46,278 nucleotides of DNA from Planctomycetota bacterium (GCA_029259935.1 JAJDEH010000087.1:1-46278); one strand, 5' to 3'; shown: positions 34,310 to 43,487, counted from the first letter of the stretch. Notes: generated by a model not told the origin, from the sequence alone. Translations and numbers: made by a program.

Positions 34310-34837
34310 ATGCCTGACGCCAAAGAATTCGAGCCGTTCATAAAACTGCTAACCCAGCATCAATCTCGGGTTTACGCCTTCATCTACTCGATGTTGGCCG
34401 ACGCCGCGCTGGCTGATGATGTATTCCAAGAGACCAACATGGTGCTGTGGCGAAAGGCGGGCGAGTACGATTTCGAGCGTGAATTCCTGCCATGGGCATT
34501 CGCCATCGCTCGCAATCAAGTACGAGCTGCGCGACAAAAGACCGGCCGGGACCGGTTGTTGTTTGATGACGAATCGGTCAATCGAATTGCCGACCGCATG
34601 ATGCAACGCGCCGCCCGCCACGATGACCGGCGGACCGCTTTGTCGAGCTGCCTCGACCAATTGCCGGCTCAACAGCAAGAACTCGTCGATCGGCGATATC
34701 AACAGAATCAGTCGCTCGATGAAATCGCCAGCGACACCCGTCGAACGGCCAATACGGTCGCCGTGACCATCCATCGGTTGCGGCAGTCGTTGGCCAAATG
34801 CATCGAACAGAAACTTGCGCACCCTTCCTTCGAGTAA
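34310..34837 (+). CDS. ECF sigma factor paired with a FecR-like protein
   Basis: A 175-residue sigma-70 family factor of the type common in Planctomycetes and Verrucomicrobia. Region 2 (about 12-80) includes SRVYAFIYSMLADAALADDVFQETNMVLWRK and AFAIARNQVRAARQK. Region 4 (about 115-170) has LPAQQQELVDRRYQQNQSLDEIASDTRRTANTV. Its partner is the next gene, a membrane FecR-like protein, 27 bp downstream. FecR-type proteins hold such sigma factors inactive until an outside signal arrives. The ATG at 34310 has only a weak upstream site. A 13-bp direct repeat spans its stop codon. Confidence 0.9.
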   Translation: MPDAKEFEPFIKLLTQHQSRVYAFIYSMLADAALADDVFQETNMVLWRKAGEYDFEREFLPWAFAIARNQVRAARQKTGRDRLLFDDESVNRIADRMMQRAARHDDRRTALSSCLDQLPAQQQELVDRRYQQNQSLDEIASDTRRTANTVAVTIHRLRQSLAKCIEQKLAHPSFE

Positions 34838-34858
34838 TTAACACCTCCTTCGAGTAAT
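34826..34858 (+). repeat. Tandem duplication across the sigma stop codon
   Basis: TCCTTCGAGTAAT is present at 34826-34838, where it encodes the last residues and stop of the sigma factor, and again at 34846-34858. The copies have a 20-bp period, so the 3' end of the gene appears duplicated into the spacer before the FecR-serpin start. Confidence 0.6.
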
Positions 34859-34864
34859 CACACC

Positions 34865-37075
34865 GTGGCCGGTAAACCGAAACAACCAGACGAATTGCGG
34901 CGGCTAATTGCGCTCTGCATGGAGGATCGCGCGACCGAAGAGGAACGCGAGCAGTTGAATCGGCTGATCGCGGAGGACGACGAGGCATTAGAGAGCGTTT
35001 GCGAGCAGCTAGAAGTCGAAGCACTTTTGCAGTGGCATCATGGCAACGTCAACGTGACAGCGAACAGCGAACGCGCTCTCCGACCCGCCGCTTCGCGCCG
35101 AGCAAGCCGGCGAAGAATCATCTATTGGACCGCGCTGGCCACGGCCTTGTTGATTGCGATCGCCATGTGGGGAGTTTGGCGTGGGAATCAGCCGGCGGGT
35201 GAAATCGTCAAGCCGGTCGATCCAATTCCCGAACCTCGGCCAGCGATCAAATTGGCAGCCGTTTGGAAGATCGAAGCGACCTCCGACGCCCAGTACGAAA
35301 TGCTTGATCCCTACCGCATTAATCTGACGCGCGGCGAGCTTTACGTCTACTCGAACGACGCCGAGGCTCAGCGGCCCAACGAACGAAAACATCCACCCTT
35401 GAACATCGAAACGCCCGCCGGCCGAACCGTGGCTGCGGGAACCCATTTTTATGTTGGTACCCATTTTCTGGAGGGAGATTCCATGAATCCGTTTACGCGA
35501 GTGCTTGTGTTGTCTGGAATGGTGACTTTGATCAATTCCATGGGTTCCGTCACCGGTGCCGCCAACGATCTGTTGGCCGCCGAAGCCGAAACCCAACCCG
35601 TTAACCTGACCGTGCAAGCCAACAGCGAATTTGCGATCGACTTGTACCGCCGCTTGAGCCAAGAGAACGAAGGCGGGAACTTATTCTTCAGCCCGTATTC
35701 CATCAACAATGCTTTGCTGATGGCCATGGAAGGCGCGCGGGGCGAAACGGCCGACGAGATGGGGCGGGCCTTGCACTTTCCCGAAGAGGCCCGCCGGATC
35801 GGTGACGACCGTCAACTCATTCCCTGGCGGACATCGCTGATACACAGCGGCATGGCCGAGATTCAGCAACGTCTGACGCCCGCTGATACGCCGGAAACGG
35901 TGAGGCTTCGCAAAGAAATCGCCTCGCTGCAGGCGGCTTTGAATGACGCCAACCAGCGAGCCGTCAAATTGTTCGATCAGAAGAAGCGGCGGGAATCGTT
36001 CGAAGCGACGCGCGAAGCCAGGGCGGTGGCCAAAAAGCTGAACGCCTTGCTGCCTCAAGTAGACCGTTATGAACTGGAAGTGGCCAACGCAATTTGGGCG
36101 GAAAAGACGTATGGTGTTCGCCAGCCGTTTATTGATACCGTCAACAAGTTTTATGAGGTGGGCGGCGTTTTCCCGGTCGACTTCAGGAACCGCCGCGAGG
36201 AAGCCAGAAATCAAATTAACGATTGGATTGCCAACAAAACGAACCACCGCATTGAAAACATGGTTCCCTCCGACGCGATCAGCCCGATGACGAAAATGGT
36301 GCTAGCCAATGCCGTCTATTTTCGGGGCGATTGGGCTAAGCCGTTCGAGGAAAAGAATACTTCCGAGCAGCCCTTTACCTTAAGCGACGGGCGGGAAGTC
36401 CAGGTTCCGCTGATGTTCCAACGCAGCATGCGAGGTGTTCGCTATGGTGCGCTTAACGGCGACGGTTCGTCTTATGACACTCCACGTCGTGTGCCGCGCA
36501 AGAGAGAAGTGCAAACGTATCCGGGCGAGGACGGATTTGCTTTGTTGGAAATGCCCTACAAGGGCCGCGAACTCTCGATGGTTTTTATCGCTCCCAACAA
36601 GCCCGACGGCCTGGATGGCGTCGAAAAGCAACTGACGCGGGAAGGGTTGAACGACTGGCTGGGCAACCTACAACGCCGCAAAACGCACGTTTACATTCCC
36701 AAGTTCCGTCTTGACGAAAATACGCGCGTGCAGCGAACACTCAAAGCGATGGGCATGGTGCGTGCTTTCACCAATCCCGCGGATGGCGACGGTGCGGACT
36801 TTAGCGGGATCAGCAGTTCCAGCGACCCGCTGGACCAGCTATATATTTCGCAAATCCTGCACAAGGCGTTCATCGACGTGACGGAAAAAGGAACCGAAGC
36901 CGCCGCCGCCACCGTAATCGTAGCGGAACCGAGCGCGGCCGCGCCCGAGGAGACGGTTCCTTTTACGCCGATTTTCAAAGCCGATCGGCCGTTTTTGTTT
37001 CTGATTCGAGACTCAAAAACGGGGACGATTTTGTTCATGGGCCGGATGGCAATGCCCAGCGGCGCGCAGGGTTAA
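34865..37075 (+). CDS. FecR-like membrane anti-sigma protein fused to a serpin
   Basis: A 736-residue fusion starting at GTG 34865. Residues 1-84 resemble a cytoplasmic anti-sigma segment (ELRRLIALCMEDRATEEEREQLNRLI). A transmembrane helix (about 86-104) leads to a FecR-like beta domain outside the membrane (about 130-245: INLTRGELYVYS, IETPAGRTVAAGTHFYV, TRVLVLSGMVTLIN). A serpin follows (about 250-730): FFSPYSINNALLMAMEGARGET, then an unusual charged helical insertion (about 335-402), NAVYFRGDWAKPFE, ALLEMPYKGRELSMVF, and the reactive loop. The loop begins EKGTEAAAATV, the small-residue hinge of inhibitory serpins, with the scissile region near Ser690. The mature design suggests a protease trap coupled to the adjacent sigma factor. 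GGAGGGAG precedes an internal ATG at 35483, so a separate serpin product is possible. Confidence 0.9.
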   Translation: MAGKPKQPDELRRLIALCMEDRATEEEREQLNRLIAEDDEALESVCEQLEVEALLQWHHGNVNVTANSERALRPAASRRASRRRIIYWTALATALLIAIAMWGVWRGNQPAGEIVKPVDPIPEPRPAIKLAAVWKIEATSDAQYEMLDPYRINLTRGELYVYSNDAEAQRPNERKHPPLNIETPAGRTVAAGTHFYVGTHFLEGDSMNPFTRVLVLSGMVTLINSMGSVTGAANDLLAAEAETQPVNLTVQANSEFAIDLYRRLSQENEGGNLFFSPYSINNALLMAMEGARGETADEMGRALHFPEEARRIGDDRQLIPWRTSLIHSGMAEIQQRLTPADTPETVRLRKEIASLQAALNDANQRAVKLFDQKKRRESFEATREARAVAKKLNALLPQVDRYELEVANAIWAEKTYGVRQPFIDTVNKFYEVGGVFPVDFRNRREEARNQINDWIANKTNHRIENMVPSDAISPMTKMVLANAVYFRGDWAKPFEEKNTSEQPFTLSDGREVQVPLMFQRSMRGVRYGALNGDGSSYDTPRRVPRKREVQTYPGEDGFALLEMPYKGRELSMVFIAPNKPDGLDGVEKQLTREGLNDWLGNLQRRKTHVYIPKFRLDENTRVQRTLKAMGMVRAFTNPADGDGADFSGISSSSDPLDQLYISQILHKAFIDVTEKGTEAAAATVIVAEPSAAAPEETVPFTPIFKADRPFLFLIRDSKTGTILFMGRMAMPSGAQG

Positions 37076-37125
37076 GCCCCACGGAATATCGAACAGGGGT
37101 CATGAAAGTTGCAGGAAGAAGTAAG

Positions 37126-37172
37126 AACCTCCCTTAACCCGCCCTTGTACCAAGGAGAGGCTAAGGGAGGTT
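37126..37172 (+). terminator. Compound hairpin below the FecR-serpin gene
   Basis: An 11-bp perfect stem (37126-37136 with 37162-37172) encloses a second small hairpin (CCTTG/CAAGG, about 37143-37155). A pyrimidine-rich, T-containing stretch follows. It lies about 50 bp after the serpin stop and is a plausible terminator for the sigma-serpin unit. Confidence 0.6.
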
Positions 37173-37273
37173 TCGTCGTCTTCTTTCCATCTTATCCTTT
37201 TGTATCATGGTGAGTTTCGGGACCAAGCGGCTTTCCGCACTCCTTATCACGCCACAATTTTGATACATGGATA

Positions 37274-39511
37274 ATGCACATGAGCGAAGGTTCGTCTGAA
37301 TTCGGCCACGCTTCCATCGAACCGCGCCAGGATGTGATTGCCGGTCAGTATGGCACCTGGCGTTTGACCTATACGGCTGGCTCACAAGGGATCTCGGCCG
37401 GTGGTTGGCTGCGCGTTTACACCGATGCGGATACCGACTGGGCCGCTCCACAATTTGTAGAAGCGTCGGGTCCCGACTACATGTCGGTGGAAACGCCGAC
37501 GGATGTCGATTTGGCAGTCCGCGTCGAGAGTTTGCGGTCGTTGCGGGTATTCGTTCAAGGTCGTGATTTGGCACCGAGCGAGCAATTCACTTTGGTTTTC
37601 GGCGACACCAGTCAGGGTAGCCCGGGCTCGCGCGCACAGACGTTTACCGAGGACAAGCATTTTTTCTGGATTGATGTTGATGTCGACGGCGACGGAACCG
37701 CAGTCACGCTCGACCACCGTCCATGTTTATCGATCGTCGGTGATCAGGTGAAGAAATTCGTTGTCATTGCTCCGTCGTCCGTGGTTGTGGGCGAGTCGTT
37801 TCGGGTGCTGGTGAAGGCCGAGGACCGCTGGGGAAATCCAACGACATCTTATCAAGGTACGGTGACGCTGTCGGGTGAAGGGGTCGAATTCACTTCGCCG
37901 AATCTCCGTTTCAGCGGCGGCGAAGGCGGCGCGCGGTGGATTGAAGGATGCAAGGCGACCATTGCGGGGAACTTGGCAGTTTGCGCAGTGGACGCCGATG
38001 CCAGGATTTCGGCTCAAAGCAACCCCGTCGTTGCCAGTGTGACCGCCACCGAACACCAACTGCATTGGGCCGATCCACACGGCGGACAGTTGGTGTTGAA
38101 TTCCAAGATCAAAGACTTTTTTCGCTACGCCCGCGACGTGTCGGGCGTTCAATTCGTTGGCTATCAGAGAAACGCGGATGTCATCACCGACGAGGATTGG
38201 GAAGTGCAGCAGCGCGAAGAGCGCGACTTCCATGAGTCGGGGCGGTTCATCCCGATTCCTGGCTTTGAATGGTCAGGCAAGACCTGGCATGGCGGCCATC
38301 ACAACGTTTACTTTCGCCGGCACGATCAACCGGCGCGGCGCAATATGCCGGCCGAGCCGATGTTTCGTGGCGAACACCCCGCCGGTGAACTGGGTCACGT
38401 CCGAGACGTCTACCGCGCTTATCGCAACACGGACGTGATCATCACGCCACACGTCGGCGGGGAACACTCGGACATTTCGCATCACGATCCGACGCTTGAA
38501 CCGGCGGTCGAAATTGTCTCGTCGCATGGCATGTTCGAGTGGATGCTGTGGGACGCGATTGAGCGTGGCTATAAGCTTGGTTTTCTTGGCGGCAGCGACA
38601 GTTACACCGCGCGTCCGGGTGACGACCACCCTGGCTATCAGACTCGGCGGTATTCCAAAGCGGGGCTGACCGGCATCTACACCGACGACGTGTCCTTGGC
38701 CAGTTTCCACGAAGCGATGCGCGCTCGGCGGGTTTACGCCACGACGGGGGCCCGGATGGTGTTGCGTGTGGAAGCCGATGGACACTTCATGGGGTCGGAG
38801 TACACGACCGGCAATGGACCGATCCTATCCGCGTCGGTGATCGGCGCGGCACCGCTGGAGAGTGTCGAACTTTTTCGGGGACTGGAGTGCATCCACTCGG
38901 TGCCTCTGAACCGCGAATCGATTGCCAACCGGGTCCGCGTGCTGTGGCGAGGCGGAAGTCGCATGACCAGCTATTCCGGCGTCGTTTGGGATGGGCACCT
39001 GCGGGTTAAACACGCGCGGATCACGAAAGTCGAGACCATTCGTTTTGACAGTCCCCGTTCGCATATCGTCGAACAAACAGAGGAGAGTGTCCGCTGGACG
39101 GCCTGGGGATGCGGTTACCCGATGGCCTTGGTATTGGAATTGGATGATCCGGCCCATGCGGTTTTTGAAATATCGCTTGGGACGCAAACGATTACGGGCC
39201 CCGCCTACGGCGGTCACGGATCTCACGCACCTCGGCGAATTTCGCTGGCCCCGGCCGAGAATATTTTGATGAACGTGCGCGTGGGTGAACTCGGCGCGCA
39301 TGGGCCGGCGAAGGTTGACATTGGTGTCATCGATCGCAGCTTGGAAGTTTGCCTGGATGCTGACGTCAGGTCGTCCACCGCGGATTTTCAGTTCACGGAC
39401 GATGCACCAAATCCGGGCGTCAACCCTTATTGGGTGCGAGTCGTCCAATCCGACTTGGAAACCGGTTGGACTAGCCCGGTCTTTGTGGACTACTGTCCGC
39501 CAGTTGACTAG
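37274..39511 (+). CDS. DUF3604 / PHP-like metal-dependent protein
   Basis: A 745-residue protein without a signal peptide. Residues 1-255 are beta-rich, with Ig-like character (GNPTTSYQGTVTLSGEG). From about 262 a region resembling DUF3604 (PHP-superfamily metallohydrolase-like) follows: HWADPHGGQ, WEVQQREERDFHESGRFIPIPGFEWSG, GGHHNVYF, DVIITPHVGG, VEIVSSHG and GFLGGSDSYTARPGDDHPG (around 440). These histidines and aspartates would bind metals. The C-terminal 220 residues form another beta domain (HFMGSEYTTG, WDGHLRVKHARITKVE). The physiological substrate is unknown, and PHP proteins include phosphoesterases. The gene is flanked by a terminator and a convergent gene and so is probably monocistronic. 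The ATG at 37280 is an equally possible start. Confidence 0.8.
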   Translation: MHMSEGSSEFGHASIEPRQDVIAGQYGTWRLTYTAGSQGISAGGWLRVYTDADTDWAAPQFVEASGPDYMSVETPTDVDLAVRVESLRSLRVFVQGRDLAPSEQFTLVFGDTSQGSPGSRAQTFTEDKHFFWIDVDVDGDGTAVTLDHRPCLSIVGDQVKKFVVIAPSSVVVGESFRVLVKAEDRWGNPTTSYQGTVTLSGEGVEFTSPNLRFSGGEGGARWIEGCKATIAGNLAVCAVDADARISAQSNPVVASVTATEHQLHWADPHGGQLVLNSKIKDFFRYARDVSGVQFVGYQRNADVITDEDWEVQQREERDFHESGRFIPIPGFEWSGKTWHGGHHNVYFRRHDQPARRNMPAEPMFRGEHPAGELGHVRDVYRAYRNTDVIITPHVGGEHSDISHHDPTLEPAVEIVSSHGMFEWMLWDAIERGYKLGFLGGSDSYTARPGDDHPGYQTRRYSKAGLTGIYTDDVSLASFHEAMRARRVYATTGARMVLRVEADGHFMGSEYTTGNGPILSASVIGAAPLESVELFRGLECIHSVPLNRESIANRVRVLWRGGSRMTSYSGVVWDGHLRVKHARITKVETIRFDSPRSHIVEQTEESVRWTAWGCGYPMALVLELDDPAHAVFEISLGTQTITGPAYGGHGSHAPRRISLAPAENILMNVRVGELGAHGPAKVDIGVIDRSLEVCLDADVRSSTADFQFTDDAPNPGVNPYWVRVVQSDLETGWTSPVFVDYCPPVD

Positions 39512-39555
39512 CGGACAAGCAGTCCCTCGCGCGACCGGTTACTGAATGATCCGCG

Positions 39556-41073
39556 CTAGAACTGAATTTTGAATTTTTCCGTCATCGTGCGGCGGACGGT
39601 GGCGGTTGCCTTTTCGATCTCCAGCATGATGGCATTCGCTTTGGAAGTTCCGGTGATCTTCTCTTCCGTGCGAATGCGCGTCCGCTCTCGGCCTTGACGC
39701 TGAAGAGCGGCGGTGCGGTTGTCGTTATAGGAACCGCTCCAGCCAAGTCCGCGGGGACCGTAACCGTAACCGAAGGACCCGCCGCCGCCACCGCCGCCGG
39801 CACTATAGAGCGGCATGTTCACTTGACGATACCGGGACCTCGCTCCGATTCCTTTCAAGGCAGTAGAAGCCTCCCGCAAGGCGAAGGAAACATACTGTCC
39901 GTAATCGAGCATGTGTTCGTCGACGTTCAGCATGGGCAGGGCTTCCATTTTGCGTGCATAGCGATCGTACCACATCGCCTTTTGGCCCCAGGTTTTCGTC
40001 TTTGGCTTGAGGCTTTCCAAGTCGGCCAGCAAGATGTTGATCGACTTGAAGTAGCGAATCGTCGCTTCGGCTTGGGGATCAGCACCCTGGCCGGCAGATT
40101 GTCCTGAAGTGAGAAACGACGATGTCCGCGCGTCGACGACGCTCATCACTTGCCGCCCGCCGGTTTCCGACAAACCGCCAGACAATGAAATTTGATGGGC
40201 GGTGACTTCGCACTCCCAATTCTTAAAATCGTCAATCATCGCGCCGGTATTGCCAAGCGCTTCCAGCAGCAACTGCTTGGCATACGGCTTGAGCGCGGAG
40301 ATGTCTTCGGCAAAATCAACTTTCAGCCGTCCGTTCAGGCCTTTGTCGATCAGGATGCCCATTGTGAGTCCCCGCACGCTGGCAACGGCTTTGGATAGTG
40401 TCTGGCAGTCGACGCCCTTGCCCTTCAGGGTGCTGCATTCGACCAGGCGGCCGTGAACGAAGTCGGGCGATAACAGATCCGTCAAATCGATGGCCAACAC
40501 AACGTCGGTTCCCACACGATCCAAATAGCCAACGGCCTGCCGCAGGTAGGGCGAAACGGAAGGCTCTTTCTTGGCCATCGTCTGCTTGATCCAGCGGGCG
40601 GTGGTTTGCCGATTGGCGGGAGCGATCGCGCCGTAAGTTTCGGCTCCAAATCGGACGACATAAGCGTCGGCGGAAAGTGGCACCGATGGCTTGCCCTGAA
40701 TGTTGTCGACCGACGTGCCATGCTTAACGGCGATGTCTTTTGTTTTCGGCCCGTCCGGAATGTCGGCGACCGCGATTTCCCACTTGGGTTCCATGAATTC
40801 CAAGTCGATTTCGGAAGCCAGCATGAAGTGAGTCGCCTTGGGCGGGATGATCATCAACCCCGATTCAAAGGCGCTCTCCTGACGCAGCGCCCAATCTTTC
40901 TGTCGGGCCAGCGGAGTGTTGAACGCTTTTTCGACATTCATCACAAACAGCGTGTTCGTCGTACTGGGAACATGTCGAGCAAGATTCTCGAACGGGCCGT
41001 CGGCGTAAATCTTGGTCTGGGCCAATGTGAACATTAAACTCGCCAGAGCGGCGATCACGAGAGTCGTTTTCAT
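39556..41073 (-). CDS. Secreted protein of unknown function with a glycine-rich loop
   Basis: A 505-residue protein from the ATG at 41073, with GGGGAAA eight bases upstream; the frame opens 127 codons earlier, but that part reads through the divergent promoter region. It has a signal peptide (MKTTLVIAALASLMFTLAQTKIYA). The rest has no recognised domain: an N-terminal half that could be an alpha/beta fold (HVPSTTNTLFVMNVEKAFNTPL, VVLAIDLTDLL), then a run of eight glycines next to tyrosines (YSAGG..., GYGYGPRG, around residue 430) and a charged C-terminus. It may belong to a planctomycete-specific family. It is divergent from the J-like/pseudoprotease gene, with about 220 bp between the starts for both promoters. 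Confidence 0.7.
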   Translation of the reverse strand: MKTTLVIAALASLMFTLAQTKIYADGPFENLARHVPSTTNTLFVMNVEKAFNTPLARQKDWALRQESAFESGLMIIPPKATHFMLASEIDLEFMEPKWEIAVADIPDGPKTKDIAVKHGTSVDNIQGKPSVPLSADAYVVRFGAETYGAIAPANRQTTARWIKQTMAKKEPSVSPYLRQAVGYLDRVGTDVVLAIDLTDLLSPDFVHGRLVECSTLKGKGVDCQTLSKAVASVRGLTMGILIDKGLNGRLKVDFAEDISALKPYAKQLLLEALGNTGAMIDDFKNWECEVTAHQISLSGGLSETGGRQVMSVVDARTSSFLTSGQSAGQGADPQAEATIRYFKSINILLADLESLKPKTKTWGQKAMWYDRYARKMEALPMLNVDEHMLDYGQYVSFALREASTALKGIGARSRYRQVNMPLYSAGGGGGGGSFGYGYGPRGLGWSGSYNDNRTAALQRQGRERTRIRTEEKITGTSKANAIMLEIEKATATVRRTMTEKFKIQF

Positions 41074-41295
41074 GACTTTCCCCGAAATTGTGGAGGATCC
41101 GATAGAAGAGGCAGTAGGGGTCATGGTAAACACTTGTTCTGGGTGTTGCACGGCGGCTAACCAAAAAAACTTACAGGGACAGTGGAAGTTAACATTCGCA
41201 ATGCGAGCACCTCGCCCTCCACTTGGGGTACTTGGATTCCGAATTCGGACTACAATGGCAATTGTCTTGCTGTTTGTGCAGGTGGCAAATTTGTT

Positions 41296-43404
41296 ATGGA
41301 TTCGTCCTCTGACCCTCCGTTTGATCCCTATCACATTTGGCTGGGTATTTCCCCGGCCGATCAGCCGCCGAATTACTATCGGCTGCTGGGGGTCGATCCG
41401 TTTGAATCCAATCCAGACGTTATCGAGAACGCGGCCGATCGCCAGATGTCCCATGTTCGAGCGGCGGCCGTCGGTCGGTATTCGGAAGAGAGTCAGCAGG
41501 TTCTCAACGAAATCTCCCAGGCTCGCGGCGTTCTGTTAGATCCGAGTCGTAAGGACGATTACGACAAGTTCTTGAAATCCAGATCCCCGCCGACTCCGCA
41601 ACGATCACCGTTGGCGCCGCCCACAGCTCCGGAAACTACGCATCTGGACACGCCGCCGCTGGTTGCCGCGCCGTCGATACCGCCGACAACGCCGCCGATC
41701 TCTCCTCCCAAGCGGCCCGCGCCGTCAACTGCCCAGACGATCGCATCCAACCAGCACTCGGCACCTTTGGAAAAACCGGGAAAGGAGTTTGATGCCGCGC
41801 ATTCACCTTCCAGGGCGAAGGAGGTTGCGAATTATGTTTTGCGGAAAATGGCCTTGGTGTTGGGTGGCGGAGCGACCGGGATCGTTTGCGCCGTCTTACT
41901 TTTTTGGTCACTTCAGCGTGGCTCTGAACAGGACAACTCGGTGGAACCGCGAGCAGTGGCAAAGTCGAGCAGCGGTGGATCAACTCAACCAGAGCCAAAC
42001 GCCGTAGTCACGGATCATCCAAACTCGCCAACCGAGTTGGTTAACACCCGTCCGAACAAGCCCGCTGGATCTGACAATGAAAAGGGATCCAACGTCAATA
42101 GCCAGGTTGTTGACCTAGGATCGCCGGCACTGAATACCCTGTATCGCAGGACCGCATCGGCCGTCTTTCTAGTGGAAGCCCAGAATGCCGGCGGCGTGGT
42201 CCGGTCGTCTGGTTTCTTGATAGATCCTCGTGGATGGATCGTCGCGGACTATAAGTCCGTTCGCTCGGCCAACCACATCAACGTGCGATGTCGGGGCGAT
42301 GCGGCACGCAGTGAGTTGCAGCAGCGACGCATCATCAAGTTTGTCGCGCTGAACAAGAAGAAGGACTTGGCGGTCCTTGCCCTGGATGTAAGTCCGCCGC
42401 TCACCGCCAGTCCCTTGAACTTGCACGCCGCGTCCTCATCAGACGCGAACGGCACTCAAGGCGAGTATGTGATGGCTGGGTTTAATAGCGAGGGAGAACT
42501 GATCTTTGAGCCATGCGAAGTCAATCATGTCTCCAAGAGTTTCATTCGACATTTCGGTGAAGTGACCAAGTCGTTGGAAGGTGGGCCACTGTTCGGCCCC
42601 GATGGCGGCGTCGTGGGCATTCATTGGAACGAAGCCGAGCCCAACCTTAGCGCGCGAACGACCGAAAGTCTAATCGCCTTGCTCGACGTACTCGACAAGA
42701 CACAAGCGGACATTCGGGAACTGCGCCGAACGGTGAACGAGTCTTCGGAAGCGAGCCGACGCGAGGTCGCTTTGAAGGAGTTGGCCGGGCATGGACCAGT
42801 TGCGCACTCCGCGCTGCCTGAAGCCGTGGCCGCTTTAGACGGCAACTCCGACGAGGTTCGCCGGCAGGCGATCGAGACGATCGGCCAGATTGGGGCGTTC
42901 GGCGATCAAGGTTCCACGGCCGTCGCTCGCCTAGCGCGTCTCGTCGAAACCGAAGGAAGCAGTGATATCGGCCTGGCCGGTGTGGCGGCGCTTGTAAATA
43001 TCGGTCCGACAAGTGCGGAGTTGCAGGGAATTCTCCGCGAATGGCTGCTCGGCGGAGCGGACACCAAAGCCGCACCGAACGACCCTTCCAAGGTTCAAGA
43101 AGATCGCCAGCGCGCTTGCGACCACTTAGTACAGTTGGGGCGTTACGGACGCTGGTCGCTGCCTGTCCTGCGCGAATTGCTGCTCATGTCGGCGAAAGAC
43201 TTGGACGCCAGCCAGCACTTGGCTCTGTTTGAAGACGCAAACGCCGCGATCGGCGCGATTGGTTTTGCCGAGCAGGGTCTCGCCGAACTGCTCCAGCAGT
43301 ATCAGGCGGGCCAGGGACTGCAGTCATCAAATCCCAACCATCTCGACCGCGCGAAGGCAGCGGCCGGCAAGGCTGCGCGGCTGCTTCAATCCGCCGAACA
43401 GTAG
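41296..43404 (+). CDS. J-like / transmembrane / degenerate trypsin-like / HEAT mosaic protein
   Basis: A 702-residue protein from the ATG at 41296; the frame extends 38 codons upstream but not as coding sequence. Residues 10-96 resemble the planctomycete J-like domain (PYHIWLGISPADQPPNYYRLLGV...LLDPSRKDDYDKFL) but lack the HPD motif needed to stimulate Hsp70. A Pro-rich linker leads to one transmembrane helix (about 187-206). A chymotrypsin/HtrA-like fold follows (about 282-465) with the active site lost: the catalytic His position is Lys320 (VADYKSV), Asp357 is retained, and the Ser position is Glu428 (SLEGGPL). HEAT-like repeats (about 480-690) complete it. I infer a membrane-bound pseudoprotease that binds proteins rather than cutting them. 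Confidence 0.8.
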   Translation: MDSSSDPPFDPYHIWLGISPADQPPNYYRLLGVDPFESNPDVIENAADRQMSHVRAAAVGRYSEESQQVLNEISQARGVLLDPSRKDDYDKFLKSRSPPTPQRSPLAPPTAPETTHLDTPPLVAAPSIPPTTPPISPPKRPAPSTAQTIASNQHSAPLEKPGKEFDAAHSPSRAKEVANYVLRKMALVLGGGATGIVCAVLLFWSLQRGSEQDNSVEPRAVAKSSSGGSTQPEPNAVVTDHPNSPTELVNTRPNKPAGSDNEKGSNVNSQVVDLGSPALNTLYRRTASAVFLVEAQNAGGVVRSSGFLIDPRGWIVADYKSVRSANHINVRCRGDAARSELQQRRIIKFVALNKKKDLAVLALDVSPPLTASPLNLHAASSSDANGTQGEYVMAGFNSEGELIFEPCEVNHVSKSFIRHFGEVTKSLEGGPLFGPDGGVVGIHWNEAEPNLSARTTESLIALLDVLDKTQADIRELRRTVNESSEASRREVALKELAGHGPVAHSALPEAVAALDGNSDEVRRQAIETIGQIGAFGDQGSTAVARLARLVETEGSSDIGLAGVAALVNIGPTSAELQGILREWLLGGADTKAAPNDPSKVQEDRQRACDHLVQLGRYGRWSLPVLRELLLMSAKDLDASQHLALFEDANAAIGAIGFAEQGLAELLQQYQAGQGLQSSNPNHLDRAKAAAGKAARLLQSAEQ

Positions 43405-43487
43405 TTACCCTACTTGGTTGGTGACAGCACCAGGAGTGGATTGCCTCGAAGTCGACGGGGCAGTGTCATCGATGCTGATGCCGGTTG

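Noticed and set aside
39556..41454. A 632-residue form of the secreted protein ending at 39556
   Set aside because: The extra 127 residues extend across the divergent promoter and into the opposite gene; the ATG at 41073 opens a signal peptide and has a good ribosome site.
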